DNA of 64,000 nucleotides. Origin: Tropicimonas_B omnivorans (GTDB taxonomy: Bacteria; Pseudomonadota; Alphaproteobacteria; Rhodobacterales; Rhodobacteraceae). A model generated the notes under the pieces. That model was not told the DNA's origin and made no database searches. It saw nothing but the letters and a program-made list of their open reading frames with translations. The stretch is taken from positions 434,001 to 498,000 of the forward strand of contig NZ_JAVRHL010000002.1 in assembly GCF_031846565.1 (NCBI RefSeq), read 5' to 3'. The position numbers and the translations under genes were made by a program. Of this stretch, positions 60,245-64,000 are shown piece by piece; the first letter of the stretch is position 1; every line of letters starts with the position of its first letter.

Positions 60245-62305
60245 ATGGCGCTCTCGCGGCGCAGCGGTAACCGCTTCTCGAACGCCATCTGGCCGGGCTT
60301 CGTCGACGCGATGACGGCGCTCCTGCTGGTGCTGATGTTTGTCCTGTCGATCTTCATGATCGTGCAGTTCATGCTGCAGGAAACGATCAGCGGGCAATCC
60401 TCCGAGCTCGACGCGCTGTCGGCGGAGATCTCGGAGCTGTCCGGCGCCCTCGGTCTCGAGCGCCAGCGCAGCGCCAGCCTCAGCGGACAGGTGACCGACC
60501 TGTCCGCCTCGCTTCAGGACAGCCGGAGCGCGAGCGCAGAGCAGGCCGCGCTGATCGACGAACTCGGCGGCGAGATCGAGAACCGGGACCGGGCTCTTGC
60601 CGCGGCAGAGGGGCGGATCGCGAGCTTCGAGGAGCAGGTCGCGAGCCTGATCGCCGCGCGGGACAGCGCCGAGGATCGGGTCGCGACCGTGACGGCCGCG
60701 CGCGACGAAGCCGCCGAGGAACGGGACGCGTTCGAGACCGCCCTCGCCACGGCGCGGGAGGAGATCGACGAGACCGCCGAAGCCGCCCGCCTCGCCGCCG
60801 CCCGGCGGGAGGCGCTTGAAGCCCTCGTCGCCGACCTGCAGAGCCAGGGCGAGGCAGACGAAACACAAATCGCTGCGCTCCGGGCCGATGTGTCGGAGGC
60901 CGAGGCGGCGGAGGCCGAGCTGCGCGCCGAGCTGACGGAGGAAGAAGAGGCCCGGCTCGCGGAAGCCGCGGCGGCGGAGGCCCTGCGTGCGCGCCTCGAA
61001 GGGGCCGAGGACGAGCTGACCGCGATGCAGCTCTCCCTCGAGGAGCAGCGCCGCGAGGCGGAGGAGACGCTGACGCTTCTTGCCGCCGCCGAAGAGGCCG
61101 GGGACGATCTCGATGCGCGCCTCGCCGCCGCTCTTGCCGCCCGCTCCGATCTCGAGACCCGCCTGGAAACGCAGGAGGGTGCCGCCGAAGAGCTGACCGG
61201 CGCCGAGGCGGAGATCGCGAGCCTCCGGGACGATCTGGCGGCTGCCACGGGGCGGGCCGACGATCTGGCCGCGACCCTGTCCGAGATGCGCGGCGAGACC
61301 GAGGCCGTGACGGCAGAAGCCGAGGATCGCGCGCAAAGGCTGGCCGCGCTGGAGAGTGATTTGGCCGAGGCGCGGACCGTCGCCGCCGAGCTCCGCGCCG
61401 AGAACGAGGCGCTGCGGCAGGACGCGGGCTCCGCCGAGGAGATCCGCAACCGACTGACTGCCGCCTTGGCCGCGAAGCTTGCGGCGGAAGGGGACGCCGC
61501 CGAGGCCCGCAGCGAGGCGGAGCAACGTCAGGCCCTCCTGCGGCAGGCGAATGAGGAGCTGTCCGAGGTCGAGGCCCAGAGCGCCGACCAGCAGCGGCGC
61601 GTCACCGTTCTGAATGAGCAGGTCGCCGAGCTCCGGCGCCAGCTCGGCTCCCTGCAGAGCCTTCTCGAGGTTGCCGAGGAGCGGGACGAGGCGGCGCAGG
61701 TCCAGCTTCAATCCCTCGGCAGCCGTCTCAACACCGCGCTCGCCCGGGCTGCCTCCGAGCAGCGTCGCCGGGCCGAGTTGGAAGAGACGGAGCGCATGCG
61801 CCTCGCCGAGGAGGCCGAACGACTGCGCGCACAGGCCAACAACCTCGAGAGCTACCGCTCCGAGTTCTTCGGCTCGCTGAGGGATATCCTCGGCGGTCGG
61901 GACGGCGTCCGGATCGAGGGGGATCGCTTCGTGTTCTCCTCCGAGGTGCTGTTCCAGCAAGGTTCGGCGGACCTGTCGCCCGAGGGTCGCCGGGGGGTGG
62001 CCAATGTTGCCGATATCCTCTCCGACGTCGCCGGCGAGATCCCGGACGGCATCGACTGGGTGATCCGGGTGGACGGTCACACCGACAACGTGCCCCTCAT
62101 CGGGACCGGCGAATATGCCGACAACTGGGAGCTGAGCCAGGCGCGGGCGCTCTCTGTCGTGCGCTACATGACCGACGCGCTCGGCTTCCCGCCGGACCGG
62201 CTCGCCGCCAACGGCTTCGGCCAGTACCAGCCCATCGCCGAGGGCGACAGCCCGGCTGCCCGCGCCCAGAACCGCCGGATCGAACTGAAACTGACCGAGC
62301 GGTAG
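60245..62305 (+). CDS. MotB/OmpA-like protein with very long coiled coil
   Basis: 686 residues, with a GGAG site 8 bases upstream of ATG. An N-terminal anchor helix (FVDAMTALLLVLMFVLSIFMIV, 19-41) has Asp21 at the position of MotB's proton-binding Asp. Residues about 48-545 are an unbroken Ala/Glu/Arg/Leu coiled coil with no visible proline break. An OmpA-type peptidoglycan-binding domain (about 550-686: VDGHTDNVPL, NWELSQARALSVVRYM) ends it. It forms the stator-like partner of the preceding gene. Confidence 0.9.
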   Translation: MALSRRSGNRFSNAIWPGFVDAMTALLLVLMFVLSIFMIVQFMLQETISGQSSELDALSAEISELSGALGLERQRSASLSGQVTDLSASLQDSRSASAEQAALIDELGGEIENRDRALAAAEGRIASFEEQVASLIAARDSAEDRVATVTAARDEAAEERDAFETALATAREEIDETAEAARLAAARREALEALVADLQSQGEADETQIAALRADVSEAEAAEAELRAELTEEEEARLAEAAAAEALRARLEGAEDELTAMQLSLEEQRREAEETLTLLAAAEEAGDDLDARLAAALAARSDLETRLETQEGAAEELTGAEAEIASLRDDLAAATGRADDLAATLSEMRGETEAVTAEAEDRAQRLAALESDLAEARTVAAELRAENEALRQDAGSAEEIRNRLTAALAAKLAAEGDAAEARSEAEQRQALLRQANEELSEVEAQSADQQRRVTVLNEQVAELRRQLGSLQSLLEVAEERDEAAQVQLQSLGSRLNTALARAASEQRRRAELEETERMRLAEEAERLRAQANNLESYRSEFFGSLRDILGGRDGVRIEGDRFVFSSEVLFQQGSADLSPEGRRGVANVADILSDVAGEIPDGIDWVIRVDGHTDNVPLIGTGEYADNWELSQARALSVVRYMTDALGFPPDRLAANGFGQYQPIAEGDSPAARAQNRRIELKLTER

Positions 62306-62577
62306 CATTCGCCTCAAGCGCGAATCGCTCCCCCGCGTTCCCGGCCGGCCCCCACGGGATTGGGGCCATATCCACCCACGCCTGGCCCCCTATGGGTGCG
62401 GATCGGAACATGTCGCCCCTGCGAGGGCCCTCTTCCGGCGCAAAACGGAGTTGCGCGGGTTGCATGGCTCCCCTCGCATAGGCTCAACTCGTCCTCATGG
62501 ACAGACACCGGGGGCGAGGGGGCGCTGAGCGCTCCTTTCCACCCCCGTGCGTCGCCCTACACCAGAGGAGGACAAGA

Positions 62578-63564
62578 ATGACTTTCCGTTTCACCGCCAT
62601 CGCGGCCTGCGCGCTCGCCGCGTCCCCCGCCTTCGCACAGGATGATTACGACCGGACGGACTGGCCGTCCTCCTTCACCGTCGGCACGGCGAGCCAGGGC
62701 GGCACCTACTTCGCCTATGGCTCCGGCTGGGCCAACCTCGTCGGCGAGGAGCTCGGCCTCAGCGGCGGCGCCGAAGTGACCGGCGGCCCGATGCAGAACA
62801 TGGCGCTCGTCCATACCGGCGACGCGGCCTTCGGCATGACCACGATGGGCCCCGCCCGCGAGAGCCTCGAAGGCACCAACCCCATCGCGCCCGGCCTCGA
62901 GATGACCAATGTCTGCGCGATGTTCCCGATGTACCAGACGCCGTTCTCCGTGACCGCGCTGTCCTCCTCGGGGATCGAGAGCATCTCCGATATCCCCGAT
63001 GGCGCGAGGATCGGCTTCGGCCCGGCAGGCTCCACCTCGGACACCTACTTTCCGAGGATGATGGATGAGCTCGGCGTCAACTACGAGCGGCGCAACGGCG
63101 GCTGGTCCGACCTCGGCGGTCAGCTCCAGGACGGTCTGCTCGACGTCATCGCCTTCGCGGCGGGCATCCCCGTCCCCGCGGTCAGCCAGCTCGAGGTGCA
63201 GACGGACGTGAACATCATCGAGTTCACCGACGAAGAGCAGCAGACGCTCCTGGACGCATTCCCCGTCGCCGCCTTCGACATCGCGGCGGACACCTATTCC
63301 ACCCTCGAGGAACCGGCGACATCGGTTGCGATGTGGAACTTCGCGGTGGCGAATTGCGACCTTCCGGCCTCCTTCGTCGAGGCGGTGGTGGATACCGTCA
63401 TGTCCGACAACGCGCGCATGGTGAACATCCACCGCGCCGCCGAATCCACGACGCCGGAGAACGCGGACAAGAACACCGTCCTGCCCTGGCATCCGGGTGC
63501 GGCCGCGTGGTTCCGCGAGAACACCGACGCCGAGATCCCGGACGACATGGTCCACGGCGGCTGA
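62578..63564 (+). CDS. TAXI-family TRAP transporter solute-binding protein
   Basis: 328 residues from ATG 62578, with AGAGGAGG 8 bases upstream. The signal peptide (FRFTAIAACALAASPAFAQ) precedes FTVGTASQGGTYFAYGSGWA and GPAGSTSDTYFPRMMDEL, the TAXI motifs. It binds a small organic acid or amino acid in the periplasm and delivers it to the permease next door. Ligand unknown. Confidence 0.94.
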   Translation: MTFRFTAIAACALAASPAFAQDDYDRTDWPSSFTVGTASQGGTYFAYGSGWANLVGEELGLSGGAEVTGGPMQNMALVHTGDAAFGMTTMGPARESLEGTNPIAPGLEMTNVCAMFPMYQTPFSVTALSSSGIESISDIPDGARIGFGPAGSTSDTYFPRMMDELGVNYERRNGGWSDLGGQLQDGLLDVIAFAAGIPVPAVSQLEVQTDVNIIEFTDEEQQTLLDAFPVAAFDIAADTYSTLEEPATSVAMWNFAVANCDLPASFVEAVVDTVMSDNARMVNIHRAAESTTPENADKNTVLPWHPGAAAWFRENTDAEIPDDMVHGG

Positions 63565-63586
63565 TTAGACGCTTGTACTAAAAAGG

Positions 63587-63612
63587 AGGCCCCGGCCGCG
63601 CGGCCGGGGCCT
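63587..63612. repeat. Palindrome between TRAP genes
   Basis: AGGCCCCGGCCGC (63587-63599) and GCGGCCGGGGCCT (63600-63612) are a perfect 26-base palindrome. It lies between the binding protein and permease genes. No T-tract. It may slow transcription so that the binding protein is made in excess, as in other transporter operons. Confidence 0.55.
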
Positions 63613-63645
63613 TCGTCACAATTGAACAGGGTGAGGGACCGAGGA

Positions 63646-64000
63646 ATGGCCGAGAGCCGCGAAGACGAGCGCATCATCGCCGAAGGCGTCGACGAGGAGG
63701 CCATCGAGGAGAACAGGCGCCTGTTCGGCGGCTGGCGCTTCATCGCCATCGCCGTGGCGGCGGGGCTCTATGCCGCGTTCCACATGGCTGCGCTGACGGG
63801 GCTGTCGATATCCTCCATGACCGGCGTGGACCTGCCGTTCCTGCCGACATTCCCGATGGAGACGTGGAACTTCCGGATCGTCCACGTCGCCGGCGCCCTC
63901 ATGCTCGGCTTCCTGATCTATGCGCCCAATGCCTTCCCGGAGGATGCCGGTGGCGAGACGCGGATCCTCGGCCTTCTTGCCCTCGCGCTCGCCGTTCCGG
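63646..64000 (+). CDS. TRAP transporter fused permease, N-terminal part (cut by window end)
   Basis: 118 visible residues from ATG 63646 (MAESREDERIIAEGVDEEAI), with a GAGG site upstream. An acidic N terminus leads to transmembrane helices (FIAIAVAAGLYAAFHMAALTG at about 32-53; IVHVAGALMLGFLIYAPNAF). TAXI systems use a fused large permease (DctQM type), and this start matches. It continues beyond the window. Confidence 0.85.
   Translation, partial: MAESREDERIIAEGVDEEAIEENRRLFGGWRFIAIAVAAGLYAAFHMAALTGLSISSMTGVDLPFLPTFPMETWNFRIVHVAGALMLGFLIYAPNAFPEDAGGETRILGLLALALAVP

Noticed and set aside
59033..62305. Zorya defence system (ZorA/ZorB)
   Set aside because: The long tail is on the wrong subunit, and no ZorC or ZorD/ZorE-like gene is adjacent; the flanks are a ChaC enzyme and a TRAP transporter.
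58244..62317. A very long open frame on the minus strand opposite the channel pair (over 1300 codons)
   Set aside because: It mirrors the plus-strand genes; high-GC codon bias keeps the antisense frame open. The plus strand has the membrane helices, OmpA motifs and ribosome-binding sites.
1..64000. CRISPR arrays, prophage, insertion sequences, tRNA or rRNA genes
   Set aside because: No repeated spacer pattern, transposase or integrase frame, or tRNA-like cloverleaf was seen on reading both strands; small tRNAs could be missed without a covariance search.

Overview
The window is high-GC (roughly two-thirds G+C), densely packed bacterial chromosome. Its gene content points to an alphaproteobacterium of the Rhodobacteraceae (roseobacter-like). 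It has a PhyR-NepR-EcfG general stress locus with HWE-type kinases, a DmdC-like acyl-CoA dehydrogenase, homospermidine synthase, TAXI-type TRAP transport, DUF2927 and DUF2125 proteins and Hint_2 proteins. I saw no rRNA, tRNA, CRISPR array, insertion sequence or prophage. Assignments come from reading translated sequence and motifs; no database search was run.

Layout. 1-2.6 kb: a leftward operon of circularly permuted ATP-grasp, alpha-E and transglutaminase-like proteins. 2.8-4.9 kb: dtd, a PfkB sugar kinase and a membrane protein. 5.0-8.2 kb: a zinc-ribbon protein, a small secreted protein and an SPFH/GYF protein, with a large perfect palindrome between the divergent genes. 8.4-13.9 kb: a stress cluster (DUF2927 lipoprotein, TelA, XpaC-like, small membrane protein, TerC) and an HWE kinase. 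14-21 kb: rluB, tadA, a LolD/FtsX-like ABC exporter and hrpB. 21.2-23.1 kb: glutamine amidotransferase, amidoligase and csbD. 23.3-28.3 kb: phospholipase D-like protein, HWE kinase, ecfG and nepR, divergent from phyR. 28.4-33.5 kb: meaB, rpmB, pseudouridine kinase and glycosidase, an unknown membrane protein and a nuclease. 33.7-43.6 kb: fatty-acid oxidation (fadB-like, thiolase, GST, acyl-CoA dehydrogenase), two MerR regulators, two hotdog thioesterases and a MATE pump. 43.6-52.6 kb: hydrolase, pyrD, DUF952, a secreted 5'-nucleotidase, an AT-richer nucleotidyltransferase, a secreted protein, a YedK-type SRAP protein, a Hint protein, rpsD and a small anchored protein. 52.9-58.9 kb: homospermidine synthase, hisC, tyrC, extensin-like protein, DUF2125 and a ChaC-like enzyme. 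59-64 kb: a MotA/ExbB-like and MotB/OmpA-like pair with a very long coiled coil, then a TAXI TRAP transporter cut by the window end.

How parts work together. The stress locus (kinase -> PhyR -> NepR -> EcfG) has an adjacent likely target: csbD carries an exact GGAAC-N17-CGTT promoter. The nepR/phyR intergenic region has face-to-face GGAAC elements. The acyl-CoA genes and MerR regulators form a fatty-acid or branched-chain acyl-CoA catabolic block. Two distinct peptide-ligase-type systems (ATP-grasp/alpha-E and amidoligase/amidotransferase) occur within 23 kb. The best candidate for an undescribed system is the proton-channel-like pair at 59.0-62.3 kb.
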